From Oceanobacillus_B kapialis (lineage in GTDB: Bacteria; Bacillota; Bacilli; Bacillales; Amphibacillaceae): a stretch of DNA of 64,000 bases. Of this stretch, positions 44,019 to 52,750 are shown piece after piece; position 1 is the first letter of the stretch, and each line of letters begins with the position of its first letter. Where the stretch lies: assembly GCF_042685265.1 (NCBI RefSeq), contig NZ_JBHUMX010000013.1; one strand, 5' to 3'. The notes beneath the pieces are model-generated. The model was not told the DNA's origin. It saw nothing but the letters and a program-made list of their open reading frames with translations, and searched no databases. The position numbers and the translations under genes are program-made.

Positions 44019-45398
44019 ATGGGAACTAATACTTCTTCAATTGTGGAACAATCACTAACAGCATTACTTGATGATTCAACCTTTTTGCCTGAGCTTTCTG
44101 GAGAAGGAAGGAGCAAAGCCTTTACTTCTCTAACTTCAATTCTCTCTACCCCGAATCATGTCCATAAATCTTTTCTAAGGGTTGCCTTACAGGATGGTAG
44201 AGTAATTCGGATACCGGCCTTTCGAGTGCAGCATAACAATATCATTGGACCTTACAAGGGTGGAATACGGTTTCACAACTCGGTAGATGAAGACGAGGTA
44301 AGTAATCTTGCCTCCTTAATGACGCTAAAAAACGCCTTGCATGAAGTCCCTTTTGGAGGGGGAAAAGGCGGTGTAGTAATTGACCCGAAAGATTTTGAAG
44401 TAAAAGAGTTAAATTTAATATGTAGAAAGTATGTACAATATTTCAGCCAGGTTATTGGACCTGAGAAGGACATTCCTGCACCAGATGTGGGAACAGGAGA
44501 ACGTGAAATGGACTGGATGATGGGGGAATATAAAAGCATCCATCCTGGAATGAAGTATCGAGGGAGCTTTACTGGGAAAAGTATTGTGAATGGTGGGTCA
44601 TTAGGGAGAAAGCAAGCGACAGGGAAGGGCGTCTACTTCTCCCTTCGTTATATGCTACATGACTTTGTAACTGCAGAGTTTAAATGGTTAACTGAACGAG
44701 ATAACATTTTTGCTAAAACGGTACTTGACCATAAAGATAAGTCACTAACTATGGCGATACAAGGATTTGGAAATGTCGGTTCTGTGGTAGCAGCGGAAGC
44801 AAAGAAGTGTCAGTTGTTAAATAATAAAGTTGTTGCCGTAAGCGACAGTAATGTAACCTTATATAATGCAGAAGGGCTCGATATTACAGAGTTAATTAAA
44901 TATACAAAGACCAATGACGGAGACTTACCAACCAATGAAGAAAGTTTGAAAGAGGCAAATGTTAAAGCGACAATCTGTGACAGGGATGAATTGCTTACGT
45001 TAGATGTAGATGTACTGGTGTTGGCAGCACTCGGCGGACAAATTAATCAAGGTAATATGAAGAATATTAAAGCAAAGATCCTCGTTGAAGGAGCGAACGC
45101 GCCCATTACAGGTGACGCTGACAGCTATCTAAGCGAACAAGGCACCGTTATTATTCCCGATATTTTGGCGAATGCAGGGGGTGTGATCGTATCCTATTTT
45201 GAATGGCTTCAAGGTAGGGAAACGCAATTTTATAGTGAGGAGCAAGTCTACAAGAAACTATATGATAAAATGCAAAATACGTTTAAAACAGTATACCCAC
45301 AATATTTTGGGGACGCTTTTCCGCTTAGACAAAATTGTTATATTCACGCAGTTATGAAGCTATCCACTGTGCTATTTAAACAGGGAAAGCTTTACTAA
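44019..45398 (+). CDS. Glu/Leu/Phe/Val-type glutamate dehydrogenase
   Basis: A 459-residue dehydrogenase. GPYKGGIRFH (substrate loop), PFGGGKGGVVIDP (catalytic Lys region), APDVGTGEREMDWM, and the Rossmann motif IQGFGNVGS are all present, as is VEGANAPIT. It interconverts glutamate and 2-oxoglutarate with NAD(P). The length exceeds Bacillus RocG/GudB (about 425) mainly by an N-terminal extension and an insert near residue 215 (FKWLTERDNIFAKTVLD). I chose the ATG at 44019, seven bases after GGAGGAA. It is probably co-transcribed with the transporter at 42510. Confidence 0.87.
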   Translation: MGTNTSSIVEQSLTALLDDSTFLPELSGEGRSKAFTSLTSILSTPNHVHKSFLRVALQDGRVIRIPAFRVQHNNIIGPYKGGIRFHNSVDEDEVSNLASLMTLKNALHEVPFGGGKGGVVIDPKDFEVKELNLICRKYVQYFSQVIGPEKDIPAPDVGTGEREMDWMMGEYKSIHPGMKYRGSFTGKSIVNGGSLGRKQATGKGVYFSLRYMLHDFVTAEFKWLTERDNIFAKTVLDHKDKSLTMAIQGFGNVGSVVAAEAKKCQLLNNKVVAVSDSNVTLYNAEGLDITELIKYTKTNDGDLPTNEESLKEANVKATICDRDELLTLDVDVLVLAALGGQINQGNMKNIKAKILVEGANAPITGDADSYLSEQGTVIIPDILANAGGVIVSYFEWLQGRETQFYSEEQVYKKLYDKMQNTFKTVYPQYFGDAFPLRQNCYIHAVMKLSTVLFKQGKLY

Positions 45399-45474
45399 CT
45401 TTTTATTCTCTTATATATGTTTTAATGAGGAAACCTTAATCTTTTTACATCAATAGTTCGCAAAAAAATTTCTA

Positions 45475-45512
45475 AAACACCAATGGCTGTCAAAGTCGTT
45501 TGGTGTTTTTTT
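45475..45512 (+). terminator. Terminator after the glutamate dehydrogenase
   Basis: AAACACCAA/TTTGGTGTTT stem, then TTTTTC. Confidence 0.85.
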
Positions 45513-45634
45513 CTTTCTTATTGCCCTTCCCAGTGGGCAAAACTTTTCATAGTAGATAAATAGGGATGAATGGTGAATAAAATACCTTTGTTATGATTTA
45601 CAATATTCTAAAAATACGATAAAATCATACTAAA

Positions 45635-45648
45635 TTTAAGCGCTTTCA
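45635..45648. promoter_or_regulatory. CcpA cre site before the carbon-starvation gene
   Basis: TTTAAGCGCTTTCA matches the cre consensus (TGWAARCGYTWNCA type) at all but one position, and is near-palindromic. It lies 75 bases before the CstA start. Carbon catabolite control of a carbon-starvation permease is expected. Confidence 0.75.
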
Positions 45649-45722
45649 CATAGAAATAACAGAAACACGTCTATGTAGTCTACTAAGTTGTGTTCACTTT
45701 TAAATGTAGGGAGGAGTTAAGC

Positions 45723-47459
45723 ATGTCAGGTATTTTAGTTGCACTCATTGGGATGATCGTTTTTGCTATTGGCTACAAATATTATTCAAAATTTGTAGCG
45801 GAGAAAATCTTCCGACTTGACCCAAATTATGTTACCCCTGCACACCGCTATAAGGACGGTGTGGATTTTGTTCCGACTAATAAGTTCGTATTATGGGGGC
45901 ATCATTTTACTTCGGTTGCTGGAGCAGCGCCTATACTTGGTCCAGCAATAGCTGTGTATTGGGGATGGCTACCAGCTTTTTTATGGGTGATACTTGGGAC
46001 CGTATTCGCAGCAGGTGTTCACGATTTTGGTACACTCGTTTTATCTGTTCGAAATAAGGGGCAGTCTGTTGGTACATTGGCTCATAGATTAGTTGGACAA
46101 CGAGCTAAAATTTTATTCTTATTTATTATTTTAATTCTAGTTTTAATGGTCAATGCAGTGTTTGCATGGGTTATTTCCAATCTATTTATCTCCTATCCGG
46201 CTAGTGTACTACCAGTATTTATCCAAATACCTTTAGCTATATGGATTGGGTATGCAGTATACAAGCGAAACAAGCGGATGCTCATTCCATCACTTTTAGC
46301 ACTTGGGGCCATGTATTTGACAGCAATCTTAGCAAGTAAAATTGGCTTCTTACAAATCGACCTTGTACAATACTTCGGCGGAGAAGGTGCAAGTGGATTA
46401 TTTGGTTTAGGGGCAACCTCCTCAGCATTCCTTATTTGGATTGTTATTTTAATGGTTTATGTTTACATTGCTTCTACCTTACCAGTATGGAAGCTTTTAC
46501 AACCAAGGGACTTTATTAATTCCCATCAACTGGTAGTTGGTCTTGGTATCCTATATGTAGGATTACTCTTTTTGAACCCTGAAATGACTGCTCCAGTAAC
46601 CAATGAAAATCCAGATACTTCCTGGCTTCCTCTATTATTTATTACGATTGCCTGTGGGGCAATCTCTGGTTTCCATGGGCTAGTATCATCTGGCACCTCA
46701 TCTAAGCAATTAAATAAAGAACCAGATGCACGCTTTGTTGGATACTTTGGTGCGGTTGGTGAAGGAATCCTTGCACTTATTTCTATTATTGCAGTAGCAA
46801 CTTTTTTTGCTAATACAGATGACTTCTTTGCTACTTATGCAAGCTTTACAGATGCTAATGGTGCTGGCTTGGGAGTTTTTATTGAAGGTGCAGCTAATCT
46901 TGCTTCCGGAATTGGATTGCCGGCAGATATTGCAACGACAATTGTATCCATTATTGTTGTAAGTTTTGCTGCAACAACTCTAGATACTTCTGTTCGATTG
47001 ATGCGCTACATTATTTCTGAATTAGGAGTTGAATATAAAGTCCCAGCATTAACTAAAAAGCATGTAGCCACAACAGTTGCTGTCGTATCAAGTGCCGCAC
47101 TTGTTCTACTTCCTGAAGGGCCAAAAGGCTTCGGTTCGGGTGGTTATCAGCTATGGCCTCTGTTTGGGACGGCTAACCAATTGCTTGCAGGAATTAGTTT
47201 GATGTTAATTGCAGTTTGGCTAAGACGGCAAGGTAGAAATTACGCTGTGGTGTTAATTCCTATGATTTTCCTTATGTTCATGACGCTTTATGCCATGTTT
47301 CAACAAGTTGTATTTGAATGGTCCTGGGTAGGAAATGATGCAAATACACTATTGTTCATACTAGGAGCCATTATCTTTGTATTCGCTGTTTGGATCATTT
47401 TAACTGCCTTTAACGTATTAACTAGGCCAAATTCTAATACAATTGATAACGAGGAATAA
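45723..47459 (+). CDS. cstA: Carbon-starvation CstA-family peptide/pyruvate transporter
   Basis: A 578-residue CstA-family protein with about sixteen membrane segments. FVPTNKFVLWGHHFTSVAGA (the family's opening signature), GTVFAAGVHDF, and SGFHGLVSSGTSSKQL are present. Members import peptides or pyruvate during carbon starvation. I chose the ATG at 45723 after GGGAGGAG; the earlier frame from 45690 lacks a site. Controlled by a cre site. It is unrelated to the CstA of the persulfide (cst) operon. Confidence 0.9.
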   Translation: MSGILVALIGMIVFAIGYKYYSKFVAEKIFRLDPNYVTPAHRYKDGVDFVPTNKFVLWGHHFTSVAGAAPILGPAIAVYWGWLPAFLWVILGTVFAAGVHDFGTLVLSVRNKGQSVGTLAHRLVGQRAKILFLFIILILVLMVNAVFAWVISNLFISYPASVLPVFIQIPLAIWIGYAVYKRNKRMLIPSLLALGAMYLTAILASKIGFLQIDLVQYFGGEGASGLFGLGATSSAFLIWIVILMVYVYIASTLPVWKLLQPRDFINSHQLVVGLGILYVGLLFLNPEMTAPVTNENPDTSWLPLLFITIACGAISGFHGLVSSGTSSKQLNKEPDARFVGYFGAVGEGILALISIIAVATFFANTDDFFATYASFTDANGAGLGVFIEGAANLASGIGLPADIATTIVSIIVVSFAATTLDTSVRLMRYIISELGVEYKVPALTKKHVATTVAVVSSAALVLLPEGPKGFGSGGYQLWPLFGTANQLLAGISLMLIAVWLRRQGRNYAVVLIPMIFLMFMTLYAMFQQVVFEWSWVGNDANTLLFILGAIIFVFAVWIILTAFNVLTRPNSNTIDNEE

Positions 47460-47479
47460 TGAGCTCTCACTAGGAAGGA

Positions 47480-47670
47480 TAGAGGCTGGGACAAAGTTCT
47501 CTTAACAGATGAAAACCCGAACTATTATGCAAATTCTTGAGAAAAGGTTTGCACAGTTCAGGTTTTCTTCATTTAGCGTAGACAGAACACGGAGACTACT
47601 GCCGAAGCGTCGTTAAAACGTATTATTCGTATGTAACCTTTGGTAATCTAATTAAGTCCCAGCCCCTCTT
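47480..47670. repeat. MITE-like element with inverted ends
   Basis: About 190 bp bounded by AGAGGCTGGGAC and GTCCCAGCCCCTCT (inverted ends, two extra bases on the right). Inside is a hairpin (GAAAACCCGAACT.../...CAGTTCAGGTTTTC) and ACGGAGACTACTGCCGAAG, which resembles a dispersed bacillar repeat core. No coding capacity. GAGGCTGGGAC-type ends are common in small dispersed elements of Firmicutes. Confidence 0.7.
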
Positions 47671-47700
47671 ATCATTTGTTACATAAGGGGAGGGTTAAGA

Positions 47701-47958
47701 ATGCTAGACAAGCTAAAACAGCTAGTGGATTTTTATGAAGAAGTCCTCGCCATGCCACATCGCCAGGAAATTGCCAGGGAATTAAGGGACGAAGAAGATT
47801 TATTTCTTCTGCTGCTATACTGTGAAATGATTGGTGTTCCTAACCCAGTGTATTATTACACATTAGAATTATATCCTTATATCATAGAAAAATTTCATGA
47901 TTGGCATTTGCGTATGGGGATGGATAAATCACCATTATCAGGCATTCGCTGTTGCTGA
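47701..47958 (+). CDS. Cory-CC-star protein
   Basis: An 85-residue protein. LDKLKQLVDFYEEVLAMPHR opens it, YYYTLELYPYIIEKFHDWH sits in the middle, and it ends SPLSGIRCC. The terminal Cys-Cys gives the cory-CC-star family its name, and family members are encoded next to an ArsA-like ATPase, as here. The Cys pair may bind a metal or the partner. AAGGGGAGGG precedes the ATG. The ATPase gene begins 14 bases after its stop. Confidence 0.8.
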   Translation: MLDKLKQLVDFYEEVLAMPHRQEIARELRDEEDLFLLLLYCEMIGVPNPVYYYTLELYPYIIEKFHDWHLRMGMDKSPLSGIRCC

Positions 47959-47972
47959 AAGGAGTTGGTAAA

Positions 47973-48914
47973 ATGGAGCATGCAGATAAGAGGATTATTT
48001 TTATTGGTGGCAAAGGAGGGGTGGGGAAATCAACCACAGCTGCTGCTATAGCCTGGGGCCTTTCTAAAAGAAAGTTTCGTACATTGTTAGTTTCCACAGA
48101 CCCGGCTCACAATACAGGTGATATTTTTGATAGAAAAATAGGTGGAAGTATAAAACATCTCTCCAGTCATTTAGCTGCCATTGAAATTGATCCTGATAAG
48201 GAAGCAAATGCATATATACAAGGTGTAAAATCGAATATCAAGGGTATGGTACACGTAGGGATGCTAGAGGAAGTAAATCGTCAACTTGATACTGCTAAAT
48301 CATCACCTGGAGCAGAGGAAGCAGCGTTATTTGAAAAGTTAATTTCAATTATTTTGGAAGAAAGAGCAAATTTTGATAAAATAGTTTTTGATACTGCACC
48401 AACCGGACATACTATTCGTTTGCTTTCCCTTCCCGAACTGATGGGAATATGGATTGATGGGTTATTACAAAAAAGACAGAAGACGAATGAAACTTATTCC
48501 CGACTCCTTCATGATGGAGAACCAGTGGAAGATCCTATCTATGAGGTGCTAAAGACAAGACAAGAGCGTTTCCACCAGGCAAGAGAAATATTGCTTGATA
48601 ACAAAAGAACAGAGTTTATATTTGTTCTTAATGCAGAAAAGCTCCCTATTCTTGAAACAAAAAAAGCAATTGAATTACTTGAGAAATACCATCTTTTTGT
48701 AAATACGTTAATTGTTAACAAGCTATTGCCAAACGAGGTAGAAGGATCCTTTTACGAAAGGCGAAGGAACCATGAAAGGCAATACGTTACCACAATTAAA
48801 AAGACATTTCGAGATCAACAGCTTATGTTTGTTCCATTGTTTCCTGAAGATATTACCAATCAGGAACAGCTGGAACAATTTAGTACTTACGTAGAAAGGG
48901 GAGAAAATGATTGA
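47973..48914 (+). CDS. ArsA/Get3-like ATPase
   Basis: A 313-residue P-loop ATPase of the ArsA/Get3 group. Deviant Walker A GGKGGVGKSTTAAA, switch I VSTDPAHNTGDIF, and switch II FDTAPTGHTIRLLSLPE are present. There is a single nucleotide-binding half. No arsenic genes are near, so a Get3-like client-binding or metal role is more likely than arsenite export. I chose the ATG at 47973 after AAAGGAG. Its stop overlaps the TTG start of the next gene. Confidence 0.85.
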   Translation: MEHADKRIIFIGGKGGVGKSTTAAAIAWGLSKRKFRTLLVSTDPAHNTGDIFDRKIGGSIKHLSSHLAAIEIDPDKEANAYIQGVKSNIKGMVHVGMLEEVNRQLDTAKSSPGAEEAALFEKLISIILEERANFDKIVFDTAPTGHTIRLLSLPELMGIWIDGLLQKRQKTNETYSRLLHDGEPVEDPIYEVLKTRQERFHQAREILLDNKRTEFIFVLNAEKLPILETKKAIELLEKYHLFVNTLIVNKLLPNEVEGSFYERRRNHERQYVTTIKKTFRDQQLMFVPLFPEDITNQEQLEQFSTYVERGEND

Positions 48915-49888
48915 AGGCATTTGTACATGAATATGGTGAATTAAAAATAAAGGAAATGGAAGAACCCGTCCCAACAGAAGGACAAGTGGTGGTAGCTTTA
49001 AAGGCTGCAGGTCTGAACAGACGGGATTTGTATATACCAAACCGCCGTGGTGATGAACAAGCTGCATTAATTCTTGGTTCAGATGGTGCAGGTATTATCG
49101 AAGCGGTTGGCCAAGGCGTCGACAATGTAAAGATAGGTGATGAAGTAATTGTTAACCCCGGTTTACGTTGGTATGAAAATAGTGATGCACCCCCTGCACA
49201 ATTTGATATTTTAGGCATGCCTGATCACGGAACCTTTGCTGAAAAGATTGTGTTATCAAATGAACAAGTAGAGCATAAACCAGATCACTTATCTTGGGAA
49301 GAAGCTGGTGTCCTTGCACTTTCCGCCTTGACTGGGTATAGAGCGCTATTTACAAAAGGACAAGTTAAAGAAGGGGAAACAGTATTTATCCCAGGAGCGG
49401 GGAGTGGTGTATCCACCTATCTCATTTCATTTGCTAAAAACGTGGGAGCAAGGGTAATTGTAACCTCAAGAAGTCAAGAGAAATTGGAAAAAGCTAAAGC
49501 TTTAGGAGCAGACGTTGTTTTACTTGATAGTGAAGATTGGGTTAAAAAACTTGAAAATGAAAAAGTTGATCTGGTTATTGACAGTGTAGGACGTGCTACT
49601 TTTCAACGTTCTTTAGATGTATTAAAAAAAGGTGGACGAATGGTAGTCTTTGGTGCCACAACAGAGGATTCAGTTGACTTTGATCTTCGCTCCTTTTTCT
49701 ATGGACAATACCAACTTCTCGGTTCCACAATGGGTAGCAGACAAGAATTGCGGGCATTATTAGACCATATGAAAAACTTTGAAATGCACCCTGTTGTTGA
49801 TAAATCATATAAATTAGAGGCCATACAAGAAGCGTTCGACTATCTTGAAGTGAACAAGCAATTCGGCAAGATTGCTATTACATTATAA
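48911..49888 (+). CDS. Medium-chain (zinc-type) NAD(P)H-dependent oxidoreductase
   Basis: A 325-residue MDR-superfamily protein. LKAAGLNRRDLYI, LGSDGAGIIEAVG and EAGVLALSALTGYRALFT are present, and the cofactor fold is VFIPGAGSGVSTYLISFAK. The structural-zinc cysteines of alcohol dehydrogenases are absent, so it is quinone-oxidoreductase-like (YogA relatives). It starts at TTG 48911, overlapping the ATPase stop, after AAAGGGGAG. Translational coupling ties it to the cory-CC-star/ATPase pair. Confidence 0.83.
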   Translation: MKAFVHEYGELKIKEMEEPVPTEGQVVVALKAAGLNRRDLYIPNRRGDEQAALILGSDGAGIIEAVGQGVDNVKIGDEVIVNPGLRWYENSDAPPAQFDILGMPDHGTFAEKIVLSNEQVEHKPDHLSWEEAGVLALSALTGYRALFTKGQVKEGETVFIPGAGSGVSTYLISFAKNVGARVIVTSRSQEKLEKAKALGADVVLLDSEDWVKKLENEKVDLVIDSVGRATFQRSLDVLKKGGRMVVFGATTEDSVDFDLRSFFYGQYQLLGSTMGSRQELRALLDHMKNFEMHPVVDKSYKLEAIQEAFDYLEVNKQFGKIAITL

Positions 49889-49939
49889 TAAAGTGACTTC
49901 ATTTAGTGGGGTGTTCCCCAGTTAGGGCGGAATCAAAAG

Positions 49940-49993
49940 AAAAGAGAATCAGCTATGACAGCTATGTTAAGTCTGCATTGCTGGTTCTCTTTT
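49940..49993. terminator. Convergent terminator
   Basis: AAAAGAGAATCAGC/GCTGGTTCTCTTTT stem (one mismatch) with a 26-base loop holding an inner hairpin; serves both strands. Confidence 0.8.
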
Positions 49994-50002
49994 GGTTTGG
50001 CT

Positions 50003-51229
50003 TTAAGCCTCTGCTTGTTTCAGCCAATCTTTTCCTTCTATTTGTCTTGTGACTAGCATACTAGAAACAGTATCCCCAGTTACATTGACCATTGTAGCTG
50101 GGGGGTCTACTACCACGCCGATTGCTGAAATGATCGGTAATGCTTCCATAGGTAAACCATAAAGCGAGATAATCATCATTTCACCCATAAATCCACCCCC
50201 TGGTATTCCGCTCATGACAATTCCAGATAGGAGACAGATGCCGATTGCTGTGAAAAATGTATCCCATCCGCTAAAGTCCATATTAAAAACACCGAAGACA
50301 AAGGCAATTTTTAACATGGCGGATAAACAGGAACCATCCATGTGTATGGTGGCCCCTAATGGAAGGATGGTCTCTCTAACATCTTTCGGAACGCCAATTC
50401 GCTTGGCCGCCTGTAAATTAACTGGAAGGGAAGCGATACTACTGCCTGTTCCAAGTGACGTTGCAGCAGGGGAGAGAATATTTTTCCAAAAGCGAACCAC
50501 CCCAAGCTTTCCGCCCGCGATAAAGGCGTAAAGCGTAAATCCAATAGCAAAATAGAGCACTGCTACAGGGTAATAAACAATGACTGCTTTTGCATAATCT
50601 CCAATGAGATCTGCACCAAATTCTCCGATTAATGCCGCAAAATAAGCGCCTAAACCAATTGGAGCGTAATACATAACGAGCTGAACAAGTTTCATAAAAA
50701 CTTCAGAACCACTCGTCAGAAATTTACTGAACCCACTTGATTTTTCACCGGTTAAAGCGGTAGAAATCCCTACTAATACAGAAAAAATTATAAGTGCAAG
50801 CATATTTTCACGTGAAAATAAATCAACAAAATCAGATACTGTAAAGGTGTTTACAAGCTGTTCAGAAAGCGTCATTTCCTCCGTGCTATCAGGAGTTTCT
50901 AAAGGGATGTCGACGCCTTTTCCTGGTTCAAAGATAACAGTAGCAACAAGCATAAAGACAGCTGCAATAATCCCTGTAACGATAAACACCGTCATCATGG
51001 ATCCCATGATTTTACCTAGCCGCTTCATGCTATCCATGCTTGCAATTGCAGAAGAGATCGTAAAGAAGACAAGGGGGATAACAATCATAAATAGTAAATT
51101 GATGAACAAGTCCCCTAATGGTTTTATTACCGTAGCCTCTTCCCCAAATATGAGCCCAATAATTGACCCGATAATGATGGAAGCAAGAAGAATAAGTGGA
51201 AAACGATATGCTTTCATTTTTGCTTTCAT
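50003..51229 (-). CDS. Dicarboxylate/amino-acid:cation symporter (DAACS family)
   Basis: A 408-residue DAACS carrier. The signature regions are FINLLFMIVIPLVFFTI, SSIASLPVNL (serine-rich hairpin), GATIHMDGSCL, and the second hairpin SGIPGGGFMGEM with DPPATMVNVTGD. It has eight membrane helices and two re-entrant loops. It takes up glutamate, aspartate, serine/threonine or C4-dicarboxylates with sodium or protons; the substrate cannot be fixed from sequence. It stands 75 bases downstream of the spoVA-type operon. Confidence 0.87.
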   Translation of the reverse strand: MKAKMKAYRFPLILLASIIIGSIIGLIFGEEATVIKPLGDLFINLLFMIVIPLVFFTISSAIASMDSMKRLGKIMGSMMTVFIVTGIIAAVFMLVATVIFEPGKGVDIPLETPDSTEEMTLSEQLVNTFTVSDFVDLFSRENMLALIIFSVLVGISTALTGEKSSGFSKFLTSGSEVFMKLVQLVMYYAPIGLGAYFAALIGEFGADLIGDYAKAVIVYYPVAVLYFAIGFTLYAFIAGGKLGVVRFWKNILSPAATSLGTGSSIASLPVNLQAAKRIGVPKDVRETILPLGATIHMDGSCLSAMLKIAFVFGVFNMDFSGWDTFFTAIGICLLSGIVMSGIPGGGFMGEMMIISLYGLPMEALPIISAIGVVVDPPATMVNVTGDTVSSMLVTRQIEGKDWLKQAEA

Positions 51230-51304
51230 GTCTGTTCAGTCCTTTTCGTGTAGTTGCAATAATGCCGCTCTTTATTGTACACGAAAAAGACTAATGGTAA
51301 AAGG

Positions 51305-52162
51305 CTATTTGAGATGAAACTGGACGAGGTCAATTGCTGTTTGCAGCTTTTGACTATTCTTTTCATACATTTGTTTTGCCTCTTTATTTTTCGTTGCGAG
51401 TGCGAACAGCTCTAAATCAGCTTGGCACTTTTTCATTGTTGCTAATAAAAGCGGTTTTTCTGTTGGCTCGGGAACTGCAAGCTTATCATCGTACAGATCT
51501 ACGGTTAATTGTCCATCATTATCCGCTTGTGCCAGAAAGACATTTTCAATGCTGACATCCATTTTATCCAGCTCTGTCTCCAGCCAATTTGTATTTAAAG
51601 ATAAGTTTGCAAGTGGTTCTAGAAGCACTTTTCCATCCATGATGACAGCTTGGGGCTCTTTTTGAGGAGCTAGCTTTAAGCCAAGATCTTTTGCTGTAAG
51701 TGGCTGGTTTTCCTTTTTAGGCAAAACACTCAACGTACCAGAAGGCTCCAGGACAGCAAATTCTACGTCTGAAGCAAGGAAAACGTTGTTATCGCGCAAT
51801 TTTTCGAGCAGATCATCAGTAGAATAGCCTTCTTTCTTGAGATTATCTTCCATTATTTTCCCATCCTGAATGAAGACGGTGCTTTTACCCTCCGTAAAAT
51901 TTCGGAATGACTTGCTTTTTAGAGAAATAAACTCTACACCAAATGGTACTAGAAACCATACGGCCATCGCTGCCAACCCATATAGAATATTATTCTCTGG
52001 ATCGATGGTGTGGATCGCAACGATACCTCCCAATACAATACCTGAAATATATTCAAATATATTGAGCTGTGAAAGCTGCTTTTTTCCGAGCCATTTGGTT
52101 AGAAAAAACAAAACAGTTATTAGTAATAATGATTTACCGATAACAATGACCCAATCTGGCAT
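51305..52162 (-). CDS. DUF421 (YetF-like) membrane protein with C-terminal DUF1657
   Basis: A 285-residue protein. Three membrane segments (about 5-85) are followed by DUF421 (KSTVFIQDGKIMEDNLKKEGYS and VEFAVLEPSGTLSVL). A C-terminal three-helix DUF1657 domain (from about 220: LLATMKKCQADLELFALATKNKEA) completes it. This fusion is the last gene of spoVA-2mob-type operons, matching its place here. Likely in the spore inner membrane. Confidence 0.85.
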   Translation of the reverse strand: MPDWVIVIGKSLLLITVLFFLTKWLGKKQLSQLNIFEYISGIVLGGIVAIHTIDPENNILYGLAAMAVWFLVPFGVEFISLKSKSFRNFTEGKSTVFIQDGKIMEDNLKKEGYSTDDLLEKLRDNNVFLASDVEFAVLEPSGTLSVLPKKENQPLTAKDLGLKLAPQKEPQAVIMDGKVLLEPLANLSLNTNWLETELDKMDVSIENVFLAQADNDGQLTVDLYDDKLAVPEPTEKPLLLATMKKCQADLELFALATKNKEAKQMYEKNSQKLQTAIDLVQFHLK

Positions 52163-52187
52163 ACTGATTCTGTCCTTTCTATACGGA

Positions 52188-52388
52188 TTAATTATATTGT
52201 GGTTCTTCCTTGCTTAATGCAATAACCTGCTGTTGCAAATCGTTTTTAACTTCTTTCATAATTGCCTCAGCATCTTTATAGGCTTGATAGGATTTCTGTT
52301 CATAAGTTTTTTCAGCAAGCATTTGTAAAGATGCTTCAATGCTCTTTACAGAAGAAAAACAGGTCTTCACCTGTGAGCCTACCGTCAT
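52188..52388 (-). CDS. DUF1657 protein
   Basis: A 66-residue helical protein (MTVGSQVKTCFSSVKSIEAS start; ending ALSKEEPQYN). It is a paralogue of the 68-residue protein at 54797 and of the C-terminal domain of the 51305 gene. GGAGG precedes the ATG. Sixth gene of the spoVA-2mob-type operon. Confidence 0.85.
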   Translation of the reverse strand: MTVGSQVKTCFSSVKSIEASLQMLAEKTYEQKSYQAYKDAEAIMKEVKNDLQQQVIALSKEEPQYN

Positions 52389-52399
52389 AAATACACCTC

Positions 52400-52750
52400 C
52401 TAACCTTTAGGTTTAAAAATAATAGCTCCGATCACACCAAAGATGATGGCAGCAGAGATACCAGCACTTGTTACCTCAAACATACCTGTCACGACCCCGA
52501 CTAAGCCATGAGTTTCTGCTTCCTGCATGGCACCATGTACGAGGGAATTACCGAAACTTGTAATCGGCACTGTAGCACCAGCACCGGCAAAATCTATAAG
52601 AGGCTCATACAGACCTAAACCGTCTAATATAGCCCCAACGACTACTAATATGGTTAAGGTTTGTCCCGGGTTTAATTTAAATACATCAAATAAAATCTGA
52701 CCAATGACACAGATTGCGCCTCCTACAACAAACGCCCAGAAAAAAATCAT
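52400..52750 (-). CDS. spoVAE: Stage V sporulation protein AE (SpoVAEb type)
   Basis: A 116-residue protein with three to four membrane segments. WAFVVGGAICVIGQILFDVF and GAGATVPITSFGNSLVHGAM are the SpoVAC/SpoVAE glycine motif. With SpoVAC it forms part of the dipicolinic-acid channel of the spore inner membrane. Its start overlaps the end of spoVAD by four bases (ATGA). Confidence 0.9.
   Translation of the reverse strand: MIFFWAFVVGGAICVIGQILFDVFKLNPGQTLTILVVVGAILDGLGLYEPLIDFAGAGATVPITSFGNSLVHGAMQEAETHGLVGVVTGMFEVTSAGISAAIIFGVIGAIIFKPKG

Noticed and set aside
47973..48914. Arsenite-efflux ATPase role for the ArsA-like protein
   Set aside because: Only one nucleotide-binding half, no arsB, arsR or arsD nearby, and the cory-CC-star partner points elsewhere.
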